From CACKLF01 sp002725175 (GTDB taxonomy: Bacteria; Pseudomonadota; Alphaproteobacteria; Rhodobacterales; Rhodobacteraceae): 27,356 nt of DNA. Positions 8,016-16,200 of the stretch are shown in pieces. The DNA is taken from assembly GCA_002725175.2 (NCBI GenBank), contig PBQX02000028.1, positions 1-27,356 of the forward strand. The letters are read 5' to 3'. The first letter of the stretch is position 1; every line of letters starts with the position of its first letter. The position numbers and the translations under genes are program-made. The notes below the pieces were generated by a model. That model was not told where the DNA came from and made no database searches. It saw only the letters and a list, made by a program, of their open reading frames with translations.

Positions 8016-9797
8016 CTACAGAACATTATCCTCTTTATCATCAAAAAAAACAGTGGACCCTGGAAAAGTTTCAAGCACCGACTGTACGACATCGTTCTCC
8101 ATTAATTTTTTCTCTAACAGTTCTTTAGTNTCCAATTTCTGTTCCTTTGCTGTTTTCTTTCCACTATTTTCTACTAGATTAATGTCCCAACTCATTCCCG
8201 TGATCTCATTCAGGACCTTAGAAAATCGGGAGATCAAATTTGGAGAAGATCCAGCCTTAAGCTCAATACTGAGATCCCCAAGTGCACAAGCTTCAAACCT
8301 GACAAAATTTTCTACCTCTACTAATAAGGGGATTTCCTTATTATTTCTTAGCAAATCTAAAACTTCATATTCCTCAAGGTTTTTCTTTAACAGAACGCTT
8401 TGAGAACAATTTTCTCCTACATTATCTATCTGTCTTTCAGAATGCTCAGGCTTAGATTCTTTTATATGCTCACTTTTTTCAGTCGTCTCAAGAATAGCAT
8501 TAGTAGGAGTAAAATTTTTATTCTCAATCTCTGATGNCCCCCTATCTTTTGCATTTGTTTCATTTTGGGGCTTGTCATCTAATTGAAGAACCGAAACATT
8601 ATCACTCAATTCTTTTTTTTTTGGATCCTCTTTAGAATTTTCATNCAAAAGCCTTTTATAATCTCTTACAACTTCNATTGGNGTAGGGAGATTAGAAATG
8701 GTAGTTAATCTAATAATTGCCATTTCCGTATGTGCAAAATGNTTGGTATACATGCTATTTTCNTCAAGAGATNTNACTAAAACTTGCCAAATTCTAGTCA
8801 AAATATTTAGCGNNATATTTTNTGCTATATTAGAACCTTTTTCTTTTTCAAAAGAAGTAAAAAGTGGATCCTTTGATAAATCAGGAGCTACTTTTAAGCT
8901 AGTAATCCAATGAGTAACTTCGGATAATTCTCTAAGGATTAATATAGGGTCTCCGCCATTTTTAAGCATAAGCCGCAATAAATCCAGAGATTTTCGTATA
9001 TCCCCCTGTAATATAAGCTCAAATAAATCTATTATTTTGCTTCTATCAGAAAGNCCCAGAATTTCCTGTATCTCCTNCAGTTTAATTNCGCCATCACCTT
9101 GAAGAATAATTTGATCNAGAATTGACAAAGCATCCCGAACTGAACCTTCTGAAGCTCTTACAACCAGACCTAAAGCATTCTGCTCTAGAGATTTATTCTC
9201 TTTTTCCAAGATGCTTTGTAAAAATTTAATCAAAATATCCGGAGAAACTCTATTAAGATCATATCTTTGGCACCTTGAAATAACAGTTATTGGAATCTTC
9301 TGGATTTCCGTTGTTGCAAATATAAATTTTGTATGTTCGGGAGGCTCCTCTAGTGTTTTTAATAATGCATTAAATGCACTATTTGACAGCATGTGTACTT
9401 CATCGATAATAAATACCTTGTATCGAGCTGACGCGGGCTTATATTTAACGCTATCTATAATTTCTCTTATGTCTCCAACCCCAGTTCTACTTGCTGCATC
9501 AATTTCTAGAACATCAACGTGATTGCCCCGCGATATTGACTNACAAGAGTCACAAACACCACAAGGAGTTATGGTTGCCCCCCCTTTTCCATCACTTCCT
9601 GTACAATTTAAACATGACGAGATGATCCGTGCCGTTGTTGTCTTTCCTACCCCTCGGATTCCTGTTAGGATAAAGGCATGCGCTATTCGATCAACCTCAA
9701 AAGCATTCTTTAATATTTTTACTAATAGGTCCTGACCAATTAAATCCTCAAAAGATTTTGGCCTATATTTCCGAGCAAGTACTTTATATGAATCCAC
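8016..9797 (-). CDS. dnaX: DNA polymerase III subunit tau (and probably gamma)
   Basis: Clamp-loader ATPase that loads the beta clamp and links polymerases in the replisome. The 593-residue protein has Walker A GIRGVGKTT (46-54), a zinc module with cysteines at about 65, 79, 82 and 85, Walker B IIDEVH (130-135) and the SRC sensor (174-176). Domain III ends near 385, followed by a polar linker (about 386-470) and the tau-specific C-terminal region. The start codon is GTG at 9795-9797; MDSYKVLARKYRP is the normal N-terminus. It lies between the SRP RNA gene and ybaB, a classical alphaproteobacterial arrangement. A ten-A run at codons 392-395 could divert translation to make a gamma-like short form. 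The region around 320-345 has many N codons. Confidence 0.95.
   Translation of the reverse strand: MDSYKVLARKYRPKSFEDLIGQDLLVKILKNAFEVDRIAHAFILTGIRGVGKTTTARIISSCLNCTGSDGKGGATITPCGVCDSCXSISRGNHVDVLEIDAASRTGVGDIREIIDSVKYKPASARYKVFIIDEVHMLSNSAFNALLKTLEEPPEHTKFIFATTEIQKIPITVISRCQRYDLNRVSPDILIKFLQSILEKENKSLEQNALGLVVRASEGSVRDALSIXDQIILQGDGXIKLXEIQEILXLSDRSKIIDLFELILQGDIRKSLDLLRLMLKNGGDPILILRELSEVTHWITSLKVAPDLSKDPLFTSFEKEKGSNIAXNXXLNILTRIWQVLXXSLXENSMYTXHFAHTEMAIIRLTTISNLPXPXEVVRDYKRLLXENSKEDPKKKELSDNVSVLQLDDKPQNETNAKDRGXSEIENKNFTPTNAILETTEKSEHIKESKPEHSERQIDNVGENCSQSVLLKKNLEEYEVLDLLRNNKEIPLLVEVENFVRFEACALGDLSIELKAGSSPNLISRFSKVLNEITGMSWDINLVENSGKKTAKEQKLXTKELLEKKLMENDVVQSVLETFPGSTVFFDDKEDNVL
8602..8622 (-). 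promoter_or_regulatory. Candidate slippage site for gamma synthesis inside dnaX
   Basis: The dnaX message has ten consecutive A at 8622-8613 (Pro392 third base plus Lys393-395). In the -1 frame the next codons are AGA ATT GAG TGA, with the stop at 8604-8602, giving about 398 residues. In the +1 frame they are AAT TGA, giving about 396 residues. Both products would end just after domain III. A 6-base inverted repeat (AATTGA ... TCAATT) begins one base after the run. Comparable A-runs make gamma in Thermus thermophilus by transcriptional slippage and in E. coli by ribosomal frameshift. Confidence 0.5.
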
Positions 9798-9849
9798 TTT
9801 AGAACCCGTTCAAATCTCAATTTAAATTAGTNAATTTTTAATTACATAG

Positions 9850-9943
9850 GTGAGAGGTTGAACGACCCGAACCGAACTCGTTACGGCTGCTTCCTTCCGG
9901 ACCTGACCGGGTTGGCGAGGTGTTCGCCCGTGCCAACCTCTCA
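9850..9943 (-). ncRNA. ffs: Signal recognition particle RNA, small (4.5S) type
   Basis: RNA component of the signal recognition particle, which binds Ffh to target membrane proteins. On the minus strand the conserved apical domain reads GGTCAGGTCCGGAAGGAAGC, containing the GGAA tetraloop and the Ffh-binding asymmetric loop. The ends pair: GAGAGGTTG at the 5' side (about 9942-9934) with CAACCTCTC at the 3' side (about 9860-9852). The length of about 94 nucleotides fits the small bacterial form. It lies directly upstream of dnaX, as in many alphaproteobacteria. Exact ends are estimated from the terminal helix. Confidence 0.95.
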
Positions 9944-9948
9944 GAATT

Positions 9949-9976
9949 ATTATATAAAAAAATTTATTAAAAACAA
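9949..9976 (-). promoter_or_regulatory. Sigma70-type promoter of the SRP RNA gene
   Basis: On the minus strand a TTGTTT -35 box (9976-9971) is followed after 16 bases by a perfect TATAAT -10 box (9954-9949). The -10 box ends six to seven bases before the predicted 5' end of the SRP RNA. The same transcript may continue into dnaX, ybaB and recR, as no clear terminator lies between the RNA and dnaX. Confidence 0.7.
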
Positions 9977-10071
9977 GTAAGTCCAAACGTTTAAACTTNC
10001 AGTTACTAAAAGTTTTTGTTAGCCTTATTTCAATACTTGGTTAAAAAGCATATGTTATCGGAATATTCCTA

Positions 10072-11043
10072 ATGAGACCAAAATTTAATTTAACTTTTTC
10101 TACTGACGAAATAGATAAAGCATCTCANATAAGAAAAGATAAAAATAAAATTGACTTATTGGCTTCGAATTCCAAATCTTTAAATTTAATTGTCTGGCAA
10201 GGAAAAATTCTTTTGGATTGGCAGAATGAAACCCCAAAGATTTGCTACATTCCTTTTGATCATAAATTATTGCAAAAAGCTAACAGAATAGCTTTTCTGG
10301 GCTTTATAGAAGCACTCTCTCCTATATTCTTATACGCATTGCCTAATTGGGAAAATGAAGGAAAAAATTATGAGAATAAATTAAGAAAGTTTGTGGACAA
10401 CGAAGAGGTTACTCATCCTTACTTGCCATTAGANAATCGCTTTACTGATCTTAAAAAAGTTCTCATAAACTTGAGTAGTAAAGAACTTAGTATCTGTGGA
10501 ATGGCAAAAAGTTTATTCGAATGGCATGATAACAACAAGCATTGTTCACGTTGCGGCGATGTGAATAAAGTTTTTGATAGCGGATGGGAACTCTCCTGCT
10601 CTAAATGCAAAAACAAAGCATTTCCCAGAACTGATCCAGTCGTAATAATGTTAATAGAGAGAAAAGACTCAATTCTTTTAGGCAGATCNTCTATCTGGCC
10701 GAAGGGAATGTATTCTTGNCTNGCAGGATTCTTAGAACCAGGTGAGCGCGTTGAGGACGCTGTTAGAAGAGAGACATTCGAAGAGGTTGGAATTAAACTT
10801 AGCTCTATAGAGTATGTAACAAACCAAGCTTGGCCTTTCCCTCATTCACTTATGATCGGGTGNCGCGCCACTGCTGAAAGTAGCCGTTTGCAAATTGATT
10901 ATTCAGAGTTGGAAGATGCCAGATGGTTTAGAAAAAAAGAACTGATATCCCTTCAAGAGAATAATAATTTTAGCCTTAAGTTGGCTAGAAAAGGTACAAT
11001 AGCTAATTATTTAATAGAAGAGTGGATCAAAAGGTCAGAATGA
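10072..11043 (+). CDS. nudC: NAD(H) pyrophosphatase / RNA deNADding Nudix enzyme
   Basis: Hydrolyses NADH or NAD+ to the mononucleotides and removes NAD caps from RNA in the better-studied homologues. The 323-residue protein has a zinc ribbon (C158, C161, C176, C179), FPRTDPVVIM (184-193) and the Nudix box GFLEPGERVEDAVRRETFEE (219-238, completed by VGI). After these comes NQAWPFPHSLM (251-261), matching the SQPWPFPxS signature that separates NADH pyrophosphatases from other Nudix enzymes. The N-terminal domain is divergent, as is usual. The ATG overlaps by one base the stop of a six-codon reading frame, and a palindrome GGAATATTCC lies just upstream. Its TGA stop directly abuts the stop of pheA on the other strand. 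Confidence 0.92.
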   Translation: MRPKFNLTFSTDEIDKASXIRKDKNKIDLLASNSKSLNLIVWQGKILLDWQNETPKICYIPFDHKLLQKANRIAFLGFIEALSPIFLYALPNWENEGKNYENKLRKFVDNEEVTHPYLPLXNRFTDLKKVLINLSSKELSICGMAKSLFEWHDNNKHCSRCGDVNKVFDSGWELSCSKCKNKAFPRTDPVVIMLIERKDSILLGRXSIWPKGMYSXXAGFLEPGERVEDAVRRETFEEVGIKLSSIEYVTNQAWPFPHSLMIGXRATAESSRLQIDYSELEDARWFRKKELISLQENNNFSLKLARKGTIANYLIEEWIKRSE

Positions 11044-11904
11044 TTAGGATCCCCCTCCTGTCCTAAATTCATGCCCACTGTAAACACCTATTATCTTAAT
11101 CATTGACGTAAAGAATGACAGTTCATCAATTGCCAACCTAACACCGTCATCATCGGGGTGGCCTTCAAAATCAATAAAAAACTGGGTAGTATTAAAAGAT
11201 CCACCTAACATATAGCTTTCTAATTTAAGTAAATTTACACCATTTGTGGCAAAGCCNCCAAGAGCTTTATATANAGCAGCTGGCAAATTTCTTACTTGAA
11301 AAACTATTGAAGTTATCATCAATTTTTTGTTTCGTTCTGGATAACTGGATTCTGGGGCCATTACCAAAAATCGAGTAGTATTGTTTGTCATATCTTCAAT
11401 ACCTGAAGCAAGTGTATTTAAATCATAAATTTTTGCAGCAAGAGGAGAGGCCAATGCTCCAATTGTCATATCATTTTGATTAGCAACCATCTCAGCAGAA
11501 CCAGCAGTATCAACACCCACTACTCCCTTTATTTTATTCTTATTCAGAAATTTCCTGCATTGACCTAAAAGCACCGTATGACTGATAGCAGATTTTACCT
11601 CTTTAATTTCTACCCCAGGTTTTGCCAATAAATTAATTCTGACCCTTAAGAAATGTTCCTGAACAATAAAAAGGTTTGAGGCAGGTAGCAGTTTATGAAT
11701 ATCTGCTACACGTCCATAGGTAGAGTTTTCGACAGGAAGAATTGCAAATGAAGAATCACCAGTACGAACAGCTTCAATGGCTCCCTCAAAGCTAGAGCAA
11801 GTTACAGGTTCGGCATCGGGGTTTATTTCTAGTAAAGCCTGATGTGAGTACGATCCTAATTCTCCCTGGAAAGAAACTTTCTTATTCATATTTTGAGTGA
11901 CCAT
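11044..11904 (-). CDS. pheA: Prephenate dehydratase
   Basis: Converts prephenate to phenylpyruvate in phenylalanine synthesis; a stand-alone dehydratase without chorismate mutase, 286 residues. The catalytic domain (about 9-185) ends with the TTRF motif (176-179), and GALASPLAA lies at 149-157. A C-terminal ACT domain (about 197-275) has GFATNGVNLLKLES (217-230), but the phenylalanine-binding ESRP motif of E. coli is ESYM here (229-232), so feedback control may differ. The start is ATG at 11904, with a second ATG five codons in; neither has a strong ribosome-binding site. It diverges from the cytochrome c gene and meets nudC tail to tail with no bases between. Confidence 0.94.
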   Translation of the reverse strand: MVTQNMNKKVSFQGELGSYSHQALLEINPDAEPVTCSSFEGAIEAVRTGDSSFAILPVENSTYGRVADIHKLLPASNLFIVQEHFLRVRINLLAKPGVEIKEVKSAISHTVLLGQCRKFLNKNKIKGVVGVDTAGSAEMVANQNDMTIGALASPLAAKIYDLNTLASGIEDMTNNTTRFLVMAPESSYPERNKKLMITSIVFQVRNLPAAXYKALXGFATNGVNLLKLESYMLGGSFNTTQFFIDFEGHPDDDGVRLAIDELSFFTSMIKIIGVYSGHEFRTGGGS

Positions 11905-12014
11905 GTCTTATTTGTCGCGGAATATTTTCTTGATATATAGTTCTATTATTAGTTAAAAGGAATTTAGAAAGATTTTACAACATTAATCTTAATAAACATT
12001 AAAGAGGTTCAGGT

Positions 12015-12533
12015 ATGGATACAATGGAGTGGACTAAAATTGTTGGGGGGCTATGTGGTTCTCTTCTTGTATTTCTGTTAATACAATGGGGCACAGAAAG
12101 CATTTATCATGGGTCTGATCATACAGATCATGGAGAACATCATGCTAGCCAGAAGCTAGACCATCACTCTGAAACTACTGAACTAGCTGAAAGCACAGAA
12201 ATACCATTCAGTGAATTGATAATGAATGGCGATTCAGCTAAAGGCAAAAAGGTTTTTGGCAAATGTAAATCTTGCCATAAACTTGCTGATGGAGAAAATG
12301 GTATAGGTCCTCATCTCTTCAAAATCATTGATCGTGATGTTGCATCAGTCCCAGATTTTGATTATTCAAATGCACTCCTAGAAATTGCTGGGAAATGGGA
12401 TCAGGAAAGCTTAGGAAATTTCCTCTCTAATCCAAAAAAATATGCGGCGGGAACAAAAATGAACTTTTCTGGCCTAAAAAAAGCTAANGATCGTGCTAAC
12501 TTAGTAAAATTTCTTGAGGAAAATAGCAACTAA
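12015..12533 (+). CDS. Membrane-anchored class I cytochrome c (CycM/cytochrome cy-like)
   Basis: Electron carrier attached to the periplasmic face of the inner membrane, 172 residues. Residues about 8-24 form an uncleaved membrane anchor. A His-rich linker (about 32-51) holds seven histidines. The cytochrome domain has the heme site CKSCH (84-88), GIGPHLF and the axial methionine in GTKMNF (M149). In alphaproteobacteria such cytochromes pass electrons from the bc1 complex to terminal oxidases; the role here is inferred from that. AGAGG precedes the ATG by seven bases. It diverges from pheA, an arrangement I recall from Roseobacter genomes. Confidence 0.87.
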   Translation: MDTMEWTKIVGGLCGSLLVFLLIQWGTESIYHGSDHTDHGEHHASQKLDHHSETTELAESTEIPFSELIMNGDSAKGKKVFGKCKSCHKLADGENGIGPHLFKIIDRDVASVPDFDYSNALLEIAGKWDQESLGNFLSNPKKYAAGTKMNFSGLKKAXDRANLVKFLEENSN

Positions 12534-12555
12534 AGTAATTACGTATTTTTAAAAT

Positions 12556-12577
12556 TTCTTAAACTAAGAACTTTATT
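12556..12577 (+). terminator. Possible weak terminator after the cytochrome c gene
   Basis: TTCTTA (12556-12561) and TAAGAA (12565-12570) form a six-pair stem with a three-base loop, followed by CTTTATT. The stem is AT-rich and the T tract is broken, so activity is uncertain. It sits 23 bases after the cytochrome stop, a suitable place. Confidence 0.25.
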
Positions 12578-12638
12578 GAAANTCTGGTTTATTTTATTTA
12601 TGGTAAAAAAGAACAAAACATGAACAAATAGATATTAA

Positions 12639-13271
12639 ATGCATCCTTCTGAAAAAGAACATTATTGTGAATTTATCCCTAGTATTTTTTTAAAAAANAA
12701 GAGAATACATCAAATACTAGGTCCCTCTAGGATAAGGATGCTATTATTTTTAGCACAGAAAATNTCTGGCCCTATTTTTTGGATTAAATCATCTAAAGAG
12801 AAAATATTTTTACACCCCGATGGCATCAGTCCCTGGTTGAATCCAGATAGATTAGTTTTTGTTTATGCAAAAAGCCAAATCGATAAACTATGGGCAATCG
12901 AAAAAATTATCGAAAGTAGATCTTCAAGATTAATAGTGGCAAATTTAAATAAAAATCCAAATTTTAACTCTATNAGAAGATTAAATTTAGCAATAAAAAG
13001 CGATACCCCTTCCACAAATCATCCAATATGTATTTTTTTTACAGATTATAAAATTGATATCAAAGGTGTTGAAAGCCGCTGGTTTATAAAAAGTGCGCCA
13101 TCTTGGACTGCACTTGGAGAGAATGACTTCAAATCAATCAAAGAGAAGTGGATATTCAAAAGAGTATATTGCCGAACAAATACAATTGCTAAATGGGTTG
13201 TGATTCTTGAGAAAAAATTACTAGAACATTCTATAGAAGAAATTACAGTCCAATCATTTGGACTTTCCTAA
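12639..13271 (+). CDS. ImuA-like protein (RecA/SulA-related), orphan
   Basis: A 210-residue protein resembling the ImuA family, which in many proteobacteria works with ImuB and DnaE2 in damage-induced mutagenesis. The resemblance is by pattern: IHQILGPSRIRMLLFLAQK (24-42) at the start, GPIFWIKS, then LNPDRLVFVYAKSQIDKLWA (87-106) and a late GVESRWFIKSAPS. No Walker A motif is visible, as is normal for ImuA. No imuB or dnaE2 lies beside it. The last 18 bases overlap the end of the hydantoinase gene on the opposite strand. It starts about 105 bases after the cytochrome gene. No convincing SOS box was seen upstream. The family call is moderately confident and the function unproven. Confidence 0.6.
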   Translation: MHPSEKEHYCEFIPSIFLKXKRIHQILGPSRIRMLLFLAQKXSGPIFWIKSSKEKIFLHPDGISPWLNPDRLVFVYAKSQIDKLWAIEKIIESRSSRLIVANLNKNPNFNSXRRLNLAIKSDTPSTNHPICIFFTDYKIDIKGVESRWFIKSAPSWTALGENDFKSIKEKWIFKRVYCRTNTIAKWVVILEKKLLEHSIEEITVQSFGLS

Positions 13272-16200
13272 GCCNCCACCCCCAGGAGTNTCCAGCCAAA
13301 AAACATCTCCAACCTCCATTGAAATCTTATCTGCAGATCCCAAAACTNTAATCTTTCCGTTCTTTCTAATAACCTTTGAAAAGCCTAAAGCGCCAGCACC
13401 TCCTCCACTCAAACCAGGAGGAGGTTTAACTCGATGTCCAGACAATATTGCCAAAGTCATCTTCTCTAAAAAGCGGATCTTACGGATCACCCCTTCTCCG
13501 CCATTAAATTGCCCTTTACCGCTAGAATTTTCCCGGATACTAAAATCCTCTATTACTACAGGAAACCTATTTTCCAACACCTCCGGGTCAGTTAATCTGC
13601 TATTTGTCATGTGACTATGGACTCCTGAAGTGCCCTCATAAGACGCTCCATCAAAATTAATTCCAGCCCCTGTACCTCCACAGATCGTCTCATAGTATTG
13701 GTACTTATCATTTCCCCAAGTCGTATTATTCATTGTAGATTGGGAAGCTGCTTGAATACCTAAAGCCAAAAGCAAACACGAAGTAACTGCCTGACTTGTC
13801 TCTACATTGCCGGCTATTACTGCAGCAGGAAACTCAGGAGATAACATTAAGCCTTTAGGTAGATTTAGGTTTATTGGCCTCATTACTCCCTCGTTCATCG
13901 GGATATCTCCTCCAGCTAGAAGTCGAAAACAGTAGAGAACCGCAGCCCTAGTGACAGGCTCTGGAGCGTTATAGTTACTTTCCAATTGACGAGTAGTTCC
14001 GGAAAAATCAACAATTACAGATCTACTTTTCTTATTTACCTTAATTGAAACCTGTATCTTTCTCTCTGATCCATCAATATCTGGGTCCATTTTATATACA
14101 AAAGACGAGTCNTGAATCTTGTCAACCGCCTTTCTTACAATCATTTCAGCATTATTTTGAACGTGATTGACATATGCTTCAACAACATCAATTCCAAAAT
14201 GACTGACCATTTGATTTATTTCATTAATACCTTTTTCACAAGCTGCAATTTGAGCTTTCAAATCTGCTAAGTTTATGGATAATGATCNTACTGGATATTT
14301 TGCAGACCTGAGAATCTCGGAAACCTCTTTTTCGCGAAANTCTCCCTCGCTCACTAATTTAAAATTATCAATATACACACCCTCTTGATGGATATCTCTA
14401 CTATCGGGAGGCATTGAACCTGGTGTTGTGCCTCCAATATCTGTATGATGACCCCTAGAAGCCACAAAAAAATTTATTTTCTTCCTTTTCTCATCCCAAA
14501 CTGGAGAGACAACTGTTACATCTGGCAAATGTGTTCCACCATTATAGGGCGCATTAAGAGCAAATACATCGCCATATTTTATTGTTGGATTTTGTGAAAT
14601 AACTGTTTTAACTGAAGAGGACATGGANCCAAGATGNACTGGCATATGAGGAGCATTTGCGATNAGGTCTCCTTTTGACGAAAAAATCGCGCAAGAAAAA
14701 TCTAACCTCTCTTTAATTGTTACTGATTGAGAAGTTTTCTCCAAAATAACTCCCATCTGTTCAGCAATAGACATATAAAGATTATTAAAGATCTCCAACA
14801 TTATTGGATCTGATTTTTTGCTAACCTTCTTCCTCTGTATAGGTGATGTTCTTTTTAGAACTATGTTTTCATTCCTAGTGATGGAGGCCTCCCAGCCACT
14901 GGAGACAAAAATTGAAGTATGGCCCTCAATAATATTTGCCGGGCCCTGAACAGTACTATCTTCCTTAAAATTTTCCCGATTTACAAATTGTGCATCTACC
15001 CAAGAACCTTTGAGAAAAACTTTTCTGATATCTTTATCATTATCACTCTTATTTTTAGAAAATTTTTCCTCTACCTTTTTATTCAAAACGACTTTCTCGA
15101 CTCCAACGGATTCGCTTATTATGCTATCTATAATTAAAGTTTCGTCCGTAATCTTAAAACCAAATAATTTTTCGTAATCAGCCTTAAATTGTTTCTTCAA
15201 ATTATTAATCGGCATGAACTTTAGCTTAATAGGTGTNTCAGTNCCNTTAATCTTTAAGAATAAAGAATTTTCTATCTGTATTGAATATTCTTGAAAATTC
15301 TGTGATATCAGTTCATCAGAAACTATTGCCGATAGATTATCTAATTCAGCTGNCATTTCAATAAAAGACGCCTCATTTAGTTCCCGTTCAATAGTCTTGA
15401 TTTTTGATGAAGTAGAATCTGCCAAACCCATTCCAAGTGCAGACAAAAGGGATGCGTTCTTATCTATAAGACATTCATTTATCCCTAAAACATCCGCTAT
15501 ATCACAAGCATGTTGCCCACCTGCACCTCCAAAAGTAGAAAGGCAGTATTCTGTGATATCGTANCCTTTTTCGACAGAAATTTTCTTTATAGCATTTGCC
15601 ATATTNTCNATAGCAATTCGAATAAACCCCTCAGCTACATCCTCTTCACTCTTATCCAAATTTTTAGAAATAGTCTTGAATGCCTGAAAAGATTTTTCTG
15701 AAGATATACCAGAATTTCCTTCCTTACCAAAAACCTTAGGGAAAAAGTCTGGCTGCAACCTTCCTGTGACTATATTGGCATCTGTCAAAGACAGTACTCC
15801 GTCATTGGCATAGCAAACTGGGCCTGGGTTAGCTCCAGAGCTTTCTGGACCAACTCTCATACGAACTCCATCAAATTTTAATAANCTTCCTCCACCTGCT
15901 GCAACGGTATGAATTGACATCATAGGTGCCGTAACTCTAACACCGTCAATAATAGAATTAAAAGTTCGCTCGTATGACCCTGAATAATGGCAAACATCGG
16001 TAGATGTTCCNCCCATATCGAAGCCTATTATTTTTGTTCTATTCTCTGATAATGAAGTCTTAACTGCACCTACAACACCACCGGCAGGGCCTGATAAAAT
16101 GGCATCTTTACCTCTAAAATTACTAAATGTAGTCATGCCGCCATCAGATTTCATAAACTTCAACTTTTCACCTGGAGAACCATCAAAAGACTCTAAAAAC

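Noticed and set aside
9980..10020. Inverted repeat AAACTT/AAGTTT and palindrome GTTTAAAC between the SRP RNA and nudC
   Set aside because: Both flanking genes are transcribed away from this gap, so a terminator makes no sense, and no known operator matches.
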